In this document: positions 10,691-21,800 of the stretch, in pieces
Layout: every line of letters begins with the position of its first letter
How positions within the stretch are numbered: the stretch's first letter is position 1
Assembly: GCA_033964015.1 (NCBI GenBank)
Contig: CM066924.1
Coordinates: 8,042,251 to 8,106,250 of the forward strand
From: Scolanthus callimorphus
Lineage: Eukaryota; Cnidaria; Anthozoa; Actiniaria; Edwardsiidae
Reading direction: 5' to 3'
DNA: 64,000 nucleotides
Translations under genes and position numbers: made by a program
The notes under the pieces: model-generated
Told to the model about the DNA's origin: nothing
The model's database searches: none
Seen by the model: the letters and a program-made list of their open reading frames with translations, nothing else

Positions 10691-13600
10691 AGTTCTGTGT
10701 TTAATATTGGGGACTTGATTAAGATAGGGTTCCAAATCGTAAGAGATCTTAAATTTCCTAAACGTTCTTAACTTATTTTGTTGGTTGCTCTCTTTTCTGC
10801 AGTCATTGTGGATCTCGCCTAGCCATGTCTGAATTTCAATATCTTTGATTCGTTGTTTAATAGTTTGCCCAATTAAGTTGGTGTTTTCTCCGAGTCTGTC
10901 TTGGTTGAGCCAGATTTCTGCAAATCCTATCTGGTTCAGTCGATTTTTTACTTTCGTGCTCCAAAATGCTTTGTTTTCTGAGTTCTGACAGTCATGGTAA
11001 GCAATTTTAGATAATTTTGGGGAAGTACTAGGGCTGGCAAGTTTAAGCCAGAAGTTTAGGGACCTTATCTGTGCTTGTGTCCTTAACGGAAATCTTCCAA
11101 GTTCGCTTCTGCATGCGTTGTTACTTGCATATTTGTTAACTCCTAGCAACATTTTGCAGAATTTAGTATGTACTTGTTCCATTGGTTCTTTATCATTTGA
11201 GGTAGCGGTTTCTATTCCCCATATTTCGCTGCCGTAAAGGAGTATGGGTAATATCAGTGCATCAAAAAGTCTAAGCGTTAATTTTGGTTTCGATCGGAAA
11301 AAATCGCCCATTTCTTTTTTGAACTTAAAAAGAGCTTTGAGAGCTGTCTTCTTGAGTTCGTGCTTGGCGAGTGTGAAATTTCCAAATGCTGACATCTGTA
11401 AGCCTAAATACTTATACGATTTAACATTTTCAAGTCTCCTTCCATCGAGAGAGAAACTATAATTATTCATTGTTTTACCATTGTTATTGAAAATAAGTAT
11501 TTTTGTCTTTTCTATATTCACTTTCAGACCTGATTCCTCACAAAAAGTTTCGACTACATGCAAATATCTTTGTAAGCCACGTTCCGATTTTGAGAATATC
11601 ACTAGATCATCGGCATATATGAGGCAACTCAATGGGCTCTCGTCTAATTTTACATCCTCATTATTCTGTTGATTGAGTAAGTCGGGTAAATCATGTAAGT
11701 AAAGATTAAATAGGGTGGGGCTGATCATACATCCCTGCTTCACGCCGGTTTTACACTCGAAAGCTGGGGTTACGGTGTCACCTAGTTTTACTGCTGATTT
11801 ATCGGTTGTATACATTGATGCTACTAATTTAAGGAATTTTCCGAATACCCCAACGCTTTGTAATTTCTTTAACAGTTTTTGACGGGGGATACAGTCGAAG
11901 GCTTTTTGAAAATCAATGAAGCAAGAAAACAGCAGGTTTTTCTTTTTCTTTGGTTTGCTTTTAACATATTTGTCTATTACCGACTTCAGAACCGAAATGC
12001 TATCTACAGTGCCGTGATTCTTTCTAAAACCGCCTTGCTCCTTTTTCAACAACCCCTGTGAGACTAGGTGTTCGTATAGCCTCGAGTTGAGTATCGAAGT
12101 GAAGATTTTCCCTAAGGCTGAAAGTAAAGTAATACCTCTATAGTTTTCCGCCTTGGATGGGTCCGATTTTTTAAAAATAGGAACTATATGACCAACATTC
12201 CATGATTCAGGATACTGTTCACTAGTTAGAATGTTGTTAAAAAGGGTCTTTAAGTGATTTTTTAATGAATCTTTGCCTGCTTGTAGAAATTCGTTGGAGA
12301 TATTGTCTGGCCCCGGCGCCTTACCTTTCTTTAGTTTCCCAAATGCGTTTTCTACCTCTTCCAATGTTATCGGATAATCTAAAGGGCCTTCCTCGTCATC
12401 AACATTTCCTTCCAAATTAATCGTTTGTGCATTGCTACCTTCGTTCAGATTTTTAAAATGGTCATAAAATTCCTCTCCAGTTACTCTGCATGTGCTCGAC
12501 GTTTCTTTATTTTTGCCCAACTTAAATACTTTTTTAATGTTTTTCCATAAGGATTTTGCGTCACCGAAGTCAAGGTCGGAAATTTGTTTTTGGAATTGCT
12601 TTCTTTTCTTTCGTCTACATAGCTTTTTGAATGCCTTTTTCTTGTTGTGCAAGTTTAGTCGTAAAACAGAGTTGTTAGGGTCATCGCAAACCTCCTTTCC
12701 GAGGGATTTTAAGGCGCACTTCTCGATCGTACAGTCTTTGTCAAACCATGGCCGGTCATTTTTGTGTCCCCGGTTTGACACTTCTTTTTTTACTTTTAAA
12801 CCTGACAGCTCTCCTATTTCAGTTAGACACTGAGAAAATTTCCTTGTCATGATTTCTACATCACTGTTTTCCAAAATGTCATTTATCTTGTTTTGTACAT
12901 GCTCTGAACGTAACATTTCTTGTATTTTTACTTTCGCTTTATCGCTCCAAATAACTTGGCTATGTTTGGACATGGTGATATTTTTAGCTTGATATTTTTC
13001 TTTTGATTGACTGATTGGTATTCTGATGCTATATGTAAGGACACAATGGTCAGATAAGTGTGGTTGTAAGGAGTTAACCGATAAAAATCGCATTTTCTCT
13101 AAAAATTCAGACTGACCTATAACGTAATCCACAAGACTACTACCGTTATATTTAAAACATGTTTTCTTTCCAGTCAAATCCCCAATTACTCGACCATTAA
13201 ATATTCGCAAGTTAAACGCAGTGCAGGTATCAATAAGAGCTCTCCCTCTTACATTCACGGCTTCCTTATCTTGTGAGTACCTATTGTTTTGTTCATCTAT
13301 TATATAATCATCAGGGAGTTCCAGGTGGCTAGCAGTATCAGACAAAACAAATTCCTGCAACTCCCCTGTTCGCGCATTGAAATCCCCTTGTATTAATATA
13401 TCCCCTTTTGAACAAAAGTTAAAGATATCAATTTCTAATTCGTCTATGACGTCATCGTTTTTTCCTTGCTCGCTTGGACTCAGGTAAACTGTACCTAAAT
13501 AGATATCTCTTTGTAAATTAAAAAATTCTTTCCTCAACTTCAGCCACACAACATGTTCATTTTTAGTTGGTTCATATTTGATACCTTTTTCTATGTCATG

Positions 13601-13870
13601 GCTAAAATATACTGCCAAACCCCCCGAGAAGCGGTTTCCTGTTTTCGCGCGACATTTGATGTAGTGTCTATACCCATCAATTAGAAGATCTGAGTCTAAG
13701 CTAGCATGGGTTTCAGCAATTCCAAAAATCTGGTGCTTTTTTATTTCATTTGTTACCTCCTTTAGTTTTAGTTTATTGCCCAAAGTTTTACTAACGTGCC
13801 CGTGCAGGTTCCAAAACCCTATCTGTAGATATTTAGGTGCCCCTGAGCTCTGCCCAGGCATAATTAACAA
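10670..13870 (-). CDS. LINE A ORF2: APE endonuclease and reverse transcriptase
   Basis: A 1,066-codon frame encoding the replication protein of a non-LTR retrotransposon, which nicks target DNA and primes reverse transcription there. The N-terminal apurinic-type endonuclease shows its catalytic landmarks: N21 (FWNLHG), E53 (AETH), D163 (QGDFNAR) and SDH at 273-275. The reverse transcriptase occupies about 495-800, with FIDFQKAFD (651-659), GVKQGC (709-714) and the catalytic YADD (752-755). No internal stop occurs in over 3.2 kb, so this is a young copy. The frame ends early: the usual C-terminal zinc-binding domain lies in the next frame (10356-10690). The endonuclease and RT may be intact, but the full protein is not produced. 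Confidence 0.93.
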   Translation of the reverse strand: MLIMPGQSSGAPKYLQIGFWNLHGHVSKTLGNKLKLKEVTNEIKKHQIFGIAETHASLDSDLLIDGYRHYIKCRAKTGNRFSGGLAVYFSHDIEKGIKYEPTKNEHVVWLKLRKEFFNLQRDIYLGTVYLSPSEQGKNDDVIDELEIDIFNFCSKGDILIQGDFNARTGELQEFVLSDTASHLELPDDYIIDEQNNRYSQDKEAVNVRGRALIDTCTAFNLRIFNGRVIGDLTGKKTCFKYNGSSLVDYVIGQSEFLEKMRFLSVNSLQPHLSDHCVLTYSIRIPISQSKEKYQAKNITMSKHSQVIWSDKAKVKIQEMLRSEHVQNKINDILENSDVEIMTRKFSQCLTEIGELSGLKVKKEVSNRGHKNDRPWFDKDCTIEKCALKSLGKEVCDDPNNSVLRLNLHNKKKAFKKLCRRKKRKQFQKQISDLDFGDAKSLWKNIKKVFKLGKNKETSSTCRVTGEEFYDHFKNLNEGSNAQTINLEGNVDDEEGPLDYPITLEEVENAFGKLKKGKAPGPDNISNEFLQAGKDSLKNHLKTLFNNILTSEQYPESWNVGHIVPIFKKSDPSKAENYRGITLLSALGKIFTSILNSRLYEHLVSQGLLKKEQGGFRKNHGTVDSISVLKSVIDKYVKSKPKKKKNLLFSCFIDFQKAFDCIPRQKLLKKLQSVGVFGKFLKLVASMYTTDKSAVKLGDTVTPAFECKTGVKQGCMISPTLFNLYLHDLPDLLNQQNNEDVKLDESPLSCLIYADDLVIFSKSERGLQRYLHVVETFCEESGLKVNIEKTKILIFNNNGKTMNNYSFSLDGRRLENVKSYKYLGLQMSAFGNFTLAKHELKKTALKALFKFKKEMGDFFRSKPKLTLRLFDALILPILLYGSEIWGIETATSNDKEPMEQVHTKFCKMLLGVNKYASNNACRSELGRFPLRTQAQIRSLNFWLKLASPSTSPKLSKIAYHDCQNSENKAFWSTKVKNRLNQIGFAEIWLNQDRLGENTNLIGQTIKQRIKDIEIQTWLGEIHNDCRKESNQQNKLRTFRKFKISYDLEPYLNQVPNIKHRTALTNYE

Positions 13871-14001
13871 TGACTATATGTTATACAAACAAGAAAACAC
13901 AGCAAAACGACACTAACGCGAAAAGAGAAAGAAAATCTGTATCTGTATATATGTATCGATACTATTTTATGCGTAGAAACACGAACAAGAGTGAATTTTA
14001 A

Positions 14002-14295
14002 CTAGTTTACCCCAAACCAGTGTGAAATGGCCAATACCGCGTGACGTAATTCCTCTGGTACACCTCTACCTGCTGCTCTCCTGCGGTCTTCCTGTGCTTG
14101 ATATCTGCCGTGATATCCTCGTGGACTTTGGCTGCCTACCGCGTCTCGAAATCTAAATTGTTCCCGCTGTGAAGTATTTCCTCTCAGACCCAGCTGGATT
14201 TTAATGTTGGTGACCAGCTTCTTGGTGCCCACGCGATTATTCAGGTGGATGTGATCGTAAAAAACCTCCTCGTTAAGCAGTAATCAGTTAAGCAG
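14002..14295 (-). pseudogene. LINE A ORF1 3' end, SGNH-hydrolase-like
   Basis: The minus strand reads NEEVFYDHIHLNNRVGTKK and continues LVTNIKIQLGLRG to a stop at 14002. A 'D-x-x-H-LN..G..KL' block is the C-terminal Asp/His site of SGNH/GDSL esterases, a domain found in ORF1 of CR1- and L2-type LINEs. After it comes an Arg/Gln-rich tail. Upstream, at about 14280-14297, a small direct duplication of ctgcttaac brings an in-frame stop, and the rest of ORF1 is missing. Function (membrane or RNP association) is not established for such domains. Confidence 0.65.
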
Positions 14296-14320
14296 TATCA
14301 GCAGTAATGAACGTTTGGTA

Positions 14321-14748
14321 CCGGGGGGGGGGGGGGGGGGGGGGGGGACTTCCATATTTTTTTGTCGGGGATGATCGTCGTATCTTTCAGGGGTTAAAAT
14401 CATGGGAGTTCGGCCTCATTTAGGGGTGATCGTGATCTTCAATAAATTTTAGGGAGATTGGTATCTTTTAGGGCCGAAACTGTGATTACTCGTTGAGAAG
14501 ACGATAAATAAGAAGGCAGCAATTTAGTCAAACACGGAAATTTCATGATGGGTATCTTTTACCTGTTACCTGTCTCCTTCGCGCCTACTTGGCATATAAG
14601 GCCGCATCTTTTAGGGTATCTTTTAGGGTTTTTAGGGTAACAAATTATTTGAGCCACGCCATGTTTGGTATCTTTTAGGGGTGAAACTGAAAATTTCCGA
14701 CGATCATCCCCGACAAAAAATATGGGATCCCCCCCCCCCCCCCGGGGG
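14321..14748. mobile_element. MITE A, 8 bp target duplication, G/C-tract ends
   Basis: A 428 bp element flanked by the 8 bp direct repeat GTTTGGTA (14313-14320 and 14749-14756). The inverted ends comprise a G tract (25 G, 14323-14347) or C tract (15 C, 14729-14743), then 'ccatattttttgtcgggg' and 'atgatcgtcg'. The interior holds several copies of 'gtatcttttaggg'. Homologous to 40207-40635 and 41086-41512. An 8 bp duplication fits hAT or a related superfamily; no transposase is encoded. Confidence 0.85.
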
Positions 14749-14770
14749 GTTTGGTATAAGTAAGTGGTCT

Positions 14771-15078
14771 TTATTGTCTTCCCAGTCGGAGCATCGGGAT
14801 GTTTCCAGGATCTTCTCTATACTGCGCATTGTCCACCGGCGCGAGTCTCCGTTTTGCACAGCAGATTATTTTTCTAAAGTCTTTCAGGAACATTAAGTAA
14901 ATAAGTGGACTTAGGGCGGAATTGACCAACTTGAGGTACAGCAGTGCAAAATCCAAACCTAGTGAAAAATGCTCCAATATCTCATGAAAGCTGATACGCC
15001 TAGCGATGAAAATAATCATCGAAATGGAATAAAAGGGCGTCACACATAACGTGAAGAGAAGCAAAGAAGCCAAAACCA
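14771..15078 (-). pseudogene. Class A GPCR fragment, TM6 to C-terminus
   Basis: Codes for a rhodopsin-family receptor end: TM6 (VLASLLLFTLCVTPFYSI), an extracellular loop, TM7 with NSALSPLIY (the NPxxY position), helix 8 (FLKDFRKIICC, with a Cys pair suited to palmitoylation) and a short tail ending at 14771. Its upstream continuation is at 27743-28150; the two are separated by the 12.7 kb EnSpm element. Removing the element and one copy of its CA duplication joins ATGCGTTTG to GTTTTGGCT in frame (MRL-VLA). The receptor family and ligand cannot be told from this part. Confidence 0.85.
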
Positions 15079-15099
15079 CACTGTAAATTGAAAAGGGTC
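15079..15099 (+). repeat. Left terminal inverted repeat of EnSpm element
   Basis: Starts CACTGTAAATTG and is identical to the reverse complement of 27722-27742 over 21 bp; the sequences diverge immediately after. Preceded by the target duplication CA. Confidence 0.92.
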
Positions 15100-15680
15100 G
15101 TTTTGACCCCAAGGAGTCGTTTTAACCCTTTGACCCAATAAGTCGTTTGACCCTTAAAAGAGTCATTTTGACTACAATATCCAATTTGACCCTCCTAAGA
15201 GAGTCAAAATGACACATGAAAAGAGTCCTTTTGACTCTTCAAATAGCTAGTTGATACAAAAAGAGTCATATTGACTCTTTTACCGGCCTTCTCTTTGGAC
15301 AAGTGTTTTAGGCAAGCCTCTGATATTTTTGCCCTTCTCCCTCGGAAAACCCACTGTAGAACCTGTTTTGATAAGGTATTTCCTCAGTTAAACCTTCAGA
15401 AAAAACTTTTCTTGTCTTTCACCCTGTAGGCAAATCTTGCACCTTAAATAAGGCAATTTTAAATAACAGTTATAGATAACAGAAAAAAAGAGGCTGCAAC
15501 AGATAAAAAAAATGCAGTGCCACTTTTTTTGACCCTTTGAAGAATCATTTCGACTACAATAAAATGTCATTTTGACCCCTCAAAGAGTCCTTTTAACACC
15601 TCCAAGAGTCATTTCGACTCTTCCTGGGGTCAAAATAACTAATGGGAAGTGTAGTTTTGATACAAAATGAGTCATTTTGG
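15100..15680. repeat. Left subterminal repeats of EnSpm element
   Basis: At 15100-15290 and again at 15530-15670 the sequence is packed with short direct and inverted copies of 'gagtca(t/a)tttgac' and 'gggtcaaaa'. Between them (about 15295-15525) lies an unrelated stretch that looks like a later insertion or spacer. Clustered subterminal motifs are the transposase-binding sites in characterised CACTA elements; the same role is inferred here. Confidence 0.75.
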
Positions 15681-15848
15681 TTTTGTTCTGGACACGCTTT
15701 ACCATAAACTTTTTGCTTATTCATATACTCTTCATATATACACATTTCAAATTGTTTTACAACAAGAGTGAGGATTCAATGCACATTGTGCAAACCAATT
15801 GTATATAATATCAACGCAAATTAAATAAATCTACATTATACTTTACAT

Positions 15849-18800
15849 TTACATATGAGCCATAAGAGCCCACAGGCCTAGAAATATGTAGGGGCAAAAT
15901 GAGGGAAGCTCACTCTGAGTGCAGATACTTGTAACATTAACATAAGGTTTCCTGACTTTGTAAGAATGGTAATGTTCCTCAAGCCCCATAGTATCTAGCT
16001 TATGAAGTATAAAAAACAGTCTGTTCAGGTCACCATTAACAATGACTATGCGGTGTATTTCTGAAAATTCTGGTAGAAGATGAAAAAAACCAGAGTGAAC
16101 CACTGCCCCGGTTTTGTATTTTGTTCCAAACAAAGACACCCAGGATGGCCTGAAAAGAAAAGAGAAACAAAAACAACTGTTATTTTGGCATTGGCTAACA
16201 AGTGCACATTTGGCCCTGCTTTGCTGACTTTAGGTCATGGATCATTATCAGAATACTGAAAATCACTTTCTGGTCTTGTGAGAAATGGGTGGCAAGTTTA
16301 AAAAATTAAATTTGAAATATGAACCCCCTTTTGAAGACCCTGGATTTCCAAAGGGACTTTGAATTTGGATCCTGGTTTCCATAGGGTCTCTCAATTTGAC
16401 CCCGGATATCCTTAGGGCCTTTGAAGTTGGACCTTGAATTTCCATAGGGTCTTTGAATTTGGACACTGGATTTCCATCGATTTTGAATCGATAGAGGTAT
16501 TTTCCACTGGTATAAAATGTCCATGGATTTCCAAAGGGCATACAAAATTGCCATGAATTCCCATAGGGGTTGAGCAATTTTTACTAATTTCCACAGGGGT
16601 ATAACCTAAAAATTAGGGGTGGGGATCACCAATAAAAGAGGAAGAGCCCAGTGACAACATTGTGTTCTGTGTTTGTCTTTAATATGCACACTAGCATGGT
16701 TCTACTTACTCATGCACAACTGACAGTTGATCGATCTGGGGATCTTGAGTGTGAAGTAGATTATAGTACTCAGTTGTGTTAGCTTCTTTCTGTTTTCCTG
16801 CAATTAGATCAAAGTAATTGGTAAATGTTTGGATGTTTCAAATCAATCTTTCATAACAATAATTTGTTTTTGTGGTCTGGTATTCATGAAATTGCATGCT
16901 CTGATTTGCTCGCTCCCTGTTTCATTTTCCTTAGGAAAAAATAAATATATTATTTACCAGCTTAGGACCTACCAGACCGTAAATAATATATATATCTTTT
17001 GGAGGTGGTAATCTGCAGGTGTTGTTTCTCCCAGGAAACTAAATTTAAAAATAATGCAACGAGAATCATTTTTTGGCATTTTTAAAGTGGAAATAAGCTA
17101 TTTTATTCAGTTACCTGGCCCACACTCTATTGGCTTGTGAATATTTTGCATGACATAACACTGCCTGCTCTGATGACGCTCTGCAAGTGTCCATGATAGG
17201 TTGGTGAAATTCCCAAGTGTAGTTGCCAGCTGTTTGAAGTGCCTGTGTTTTGCTTCAAACCTCATGCACCAATGAACTACCATAGGCCCTAACCTTAAAA
17301 GATAAGGGAAATGAAAAGAAAATAGATGTTCCATTAGTACCAACAATGTATCCCTCTCTATACATGAGCGAGGATCCAGCCCTTTGGACAGCACTGCAAG
17401 GAGGGGCTGGATCCTCGAGCATGCTCTCAATACCCTTTGAAGCATCTTTTAAAGTCAATTACTGGAATAGTTTACACTTAATGACTGCTCCTGAGGGAAA
17501 CCGTCAGTTGTGTTTCCCCAGAATCTCAAGTCAAGTCCATGTTTAAAGTCCCATCGCCAACCAGGAGCCTTTGCGACTCGTTTTCTTTTGTTTTCATATT
17601 GATCCATTGTTTTTGGGGTGCTCTGATTGGCTAAGAGTCCGCAAAGGCTCTTGGTTGGTGATGGGCCTTTAAATCAAGGGTTTATAAAGGTAACAAAAAG
17701 TTATTTCTACCTGATCATTGTCCTTGGGTAGTGGATCATGTAGTGCATTTTTGGGATGACTGAACAGTTTGGGTACAAATCAACAAATTCCTCATGATGT
17801 TCCTCAATAAGAAGTGCCAAATGTGCACACTGATTGGCACTTGTCACAGGACTGAAGATGATGTCCGTAATATCTAGCAGCTTCAGATAAAGAGCCCATT
17901 TTGCATCAGTGAAAGGAACTTTAGCACCAATGATCAGTGGCAGGTATCTTGCAAGACACCACATCTGAGATGCTATTGACAGAATAACATAAATTAATTT
18001 TCAACTTAGTTGATTTGTTAGTATTTTCTGCTATACATGTGAGCCCATGGGGATTCTATAGAACAGCATGTCATATGAACCATTGTATAATAGTTATTCT
18101 ATGCCCATGCAACGGAAAACAAAAGGCAAAATCTTAATTCAATATTTTAGTCTTTGATTAAAAGGGGCTTGCTCTGCAAATAAAAGTGTACCATGATTTT
18201 GCTCAACTAATGGTGCTAAGATGTGGACAGGGATGTGGAACAGGGATGAGCCTGACAGGGCACGGATTTCTGGACTGTCAAAATACTTAAATAATTTTGT
18301 AATGCCGGTATCCTGACGTCAGCAGTCACATGCGGTGACTGAACAAGGGAAAATATGATTTATGTTGTCTGTCAGGTTTTACGCAGATGTGCAAACACTT
18401 TCTGATAGCAATCAGAAATATTATGTTTCTTTATTGAATAAGAATGGATAGAGCCATGGGAATTGTTTGCCTAGTGTGATAAAGGGGAATCTGCATAAGA
18501 CTCATCTTACCTTTCTGATGGAGGGTATTGGAGTCTGCATTTAGTGTCTGCTCAGAAATGGGTGATGGCTTATTCTTATCATTGTGATAGCCATAGTCGA
18601 AGTTCTTCAGCACAATGTTTAACTCCTCAAGCCTGAAATATTTTCTTTCGTACATCAGATATTTCAGTAGTTCCTTGCATTCATATTGTAAGCAGCCTTC
18701 TAAAACATCATGCATGGCGTCACCAGGCAGGCCTCCAATAACATGGAAATACCTAGACTGGGATAGTGCTGAGGCGAAGTTAATCCCATAGGCTGATGAT

Positions 18801-21800
18801 AGAGCAGGATCATCTTCAATTTCATCACAATGGTTGTCATGGCTTTGTTTTGTTCTTGGGGTGAAAAATCTTTCATGAAACTGAAATTCAGAAAATCAAA
18901 TACCTTCATGACTATGAAAATGATACATTATTTAAGGCATTCATGCCAGAGTAGAGTTTGGTTAACATCCTTGCACCTGCAGTGTTACTGTAAGAAGCAA
19001 TCTGAACATGAACATCCCTTCCTTTCCATCATAGAATAACAAGATGTGTATCTGTTTACCTTGCATTTCAAATCATTCCCCTGGCCCATGCATTCTCTGC
19101 ATTTCAACTTGGCCCCTGAACCAACTTTGAAGCCCCCTAGTTCTTGGGATGCAAGGTTATCTCCTGATACAAAAGCTATTGTACCAGTAAATAACTGAGG
19201 TTGACCAGCAATAGAGAATTCATGACCCCCATCTTTTTCGAGCTCTGATATTTCCGCCATTATAGGTTCTAGGATGTTATTTATCCCATATTTGGTGATG
19301 AGAGGCCTTCTGACAACAGCTAGAAGTTGAATGGCTTTTAACTGGGAGCGGTGAGCAGGACGGATATTTCCAAGAGTGTAGTAGAAGACCCCTAAACAAT
19401 AAAGTCAAAATACCGGTTACACGTAGGTTTGTTATCTCTTTAGTAACACACATCTTAGTAACATACATGATGATCTAAATGAGTTACCAGTACATATACA
19501 ATATCTCACATACCAGGGGCTTGAAATAAAGAAAAATCTGAGGTCACATTTTTGCAACTACCGGTAGGTGTCAAATTTTAGTCACAAACATTCAACAAAA
19601 GTGAGTCTTAAAAAATGATGCTTTTTATATCAGTAGCTGGTTATTGACATGCTAGTCAGGATTTGCAACCTACCTACTCAAATTTTCTAGTTGAAAAAAA
19701 AAAGATAGTGGCTTTTGCAACTTGGTCAAATTATCGAGCCCTCCATACCTATCTTATGCTTCTTGGTTTTACTTCCAAGTGGGTTGACTACTTCTACATC
19801 ATCATAATAAAGCATAATTTGGAGTGCAGAATGTTCTCTTGAGAACAAAGGATGACTCTTGAAGACCTCAGCATCACAATAGTCATATACTCTGCCATTT
19901 GTTGTCGCGTTCTGATGAGGATTCATTATCTGTGAAATACATAATACATAAGAAACCTGTTAGAGACAATTCATTGAGATTTTCCTATTAAGTGGCAGAC
20001 CATTAGAAGGGGTCGCAATCCCCCTCCCCCCTAAAAAAATTGTACAAGCTAAAATTTAAAGATATTAAGAAAAAAATGAGGCTAAAATCTTATGAGGCCC
20101 AGTCTACTGATCACAAAAAATTCTGTCCAAGGCAATTATTCCAGCCTCTAGCTTAATCCCACTGGCTTTTTACTTACTGGATCCATTTCAAGCAATACTG
20201 CTTTATGTTAGGACAACCCTTTGAGCTTTCCTTATGCCAATACATCATTTTACAGAAAGGACTAAATTATTCTCTTACCTCATGGTAGATACTGGGCTCA
20301 TTCAGCATTGCTTCAAGGCTTTTTAGCAATGGAACAATAACCATATCCTCATTTACAGCCTTCCTCCTCTGTCGTATACCAGATCTATGCTGTACATGAC
20401 TCTTACCAAGTGTGTGTTTAACAGGTTCCTGAAAGAAACCAAGAAATACATTACATACAGTTGTGGGGTACATCATGTATTTATTGATTGTAACACAGGA
20501 ACCATATGGCAAAATGCTGGCCCCTTCGGGCATTGGGAGGGATTTGTATGCTATCCTAATCAAATACAAAGGCAAATTAAAGATATTTTATTTATTAATT
20601 GTGAAAAATTCCTCAGCTATATACAGTTGCACACTGTGTAATATCCAAGTTGCGCCGCATTTACCAATGTGTACTGCTGGGAATTTATTGTCATTTGTAA
20701 ACCCAGGACAGTGACGCTTAACAAAAAATCTGAACTCCTTAGCAAGTGTTGTCACATGGACACATTTCTCTTGAAGAATGTTTGATGTTTTCATCGGTCC
20801 GGTACCGTATGTCCCGTGTGAACGTGCAACGGTACCATACCAGAATTGTACCGGTCCAGTTTTGAACCGGTGCCGTGTGAGCGGGGTCTAAGTTTGGCTT
20901 GATAACTTACCATTCAGGGTAAATGCTATAAATAAATCAAATAAATGATTGAATGTAAAATGATTGTATGCAAAGCGAATGAGCTAGTTTTGTATGAGCC
21001 ACTGAGGAGTGCATGCCTTCAGCCTGTACTAAACAAGCCAGTATGGATGTATGACTGAGTCCTCTCTTTCTTTGTATTTATTTATTTATTCATTCATTTA
21101 TTTTATTTATTTATAGCATTTACCCTGAATGGTAAGTTATCAAACCAAACTTAGACCCCGCTCACACGGCACCGGTTCAAAACCGGACCAGTACAATTCT
21201 GGTATGGTACCGTCGCACGTTCACATGGGACATACGGTACCGGACCGATATTGGCACGGCTAGGCGTGCCCGGTCCCGTGTGAACACTGTTGCAAAACAT
21301 GCCAGAATTGTACCAGTACCGTATGAACAGGCGGTACGCTACCAGAATTGTACCGGTCCGGTTTTGTACTGGTCTCGTGTGAACGGGGTCTTAGTCTCCT
21401 TGCAGCCCGTATTTTGTGTCTGTCATGCAACGGAAGGGATGACCGACACAAAACACGGGCTGCGTAGGAGACTAAGCCAAACTACAAGTGAAACAAAAAT
21501 AACCTAACTTTTACTTACCACAAGTCCAAAGTTTTCCAAACAAAACAGCATCTGTTGTCTTTTCCCTTCAAGACCAGAGAATGGGTTAGCTGCAAAGTGA
21601 TCATTCTTAAAGATGCTTTTAAGTCCCGGGTTCAAGTCAATCTGAATGCCAGCTTCAGATAAACAACTAGCCACATCATTTTGTAGCAGTTCCAACGCTT
21701 TCCTCACTATACTTGTAGTGCCAGAAACAATAGAATCTGTTGCTTTCTGCGTCAAATTATGCAGTTCTTTAGACTGTAAAAGGAACAGAGCATTTTGTCT

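Larger units (their letters stand above)
10202..14312 (-). mobile_element. LINE A, non-LTR retrotransposon
   Basis: A minus-strand LINE of about 4.1 kb: the end of ORF1 (14002-14295), ORF2 (13870-10356, in two frames), a 3' UTR with an AATAAA signal near 10235, and a hexanucleotide tail of atgtct units (10204-10230) in place of poly-A. Short-repeat tails and an SGNH-type ORF1 are typical of the CR1/L2 group of LINEs. The 5' end is truncated inside ORF1 near 14300. A MITE (14321-14748) sits just beyond that, so LINE A lies immediately downstream of the GPCR fragment's stop codon. Confidence 0.85.

Noticed and set aside
17107..17458. Longer transposase exon covering 17294-17445
   Set aside because: Using the acceptor at 17294/17295 joins TMIR to LGPMVVHWCMRFEAKH in frame, as in related transposases; the upstream open stretch is intronic.
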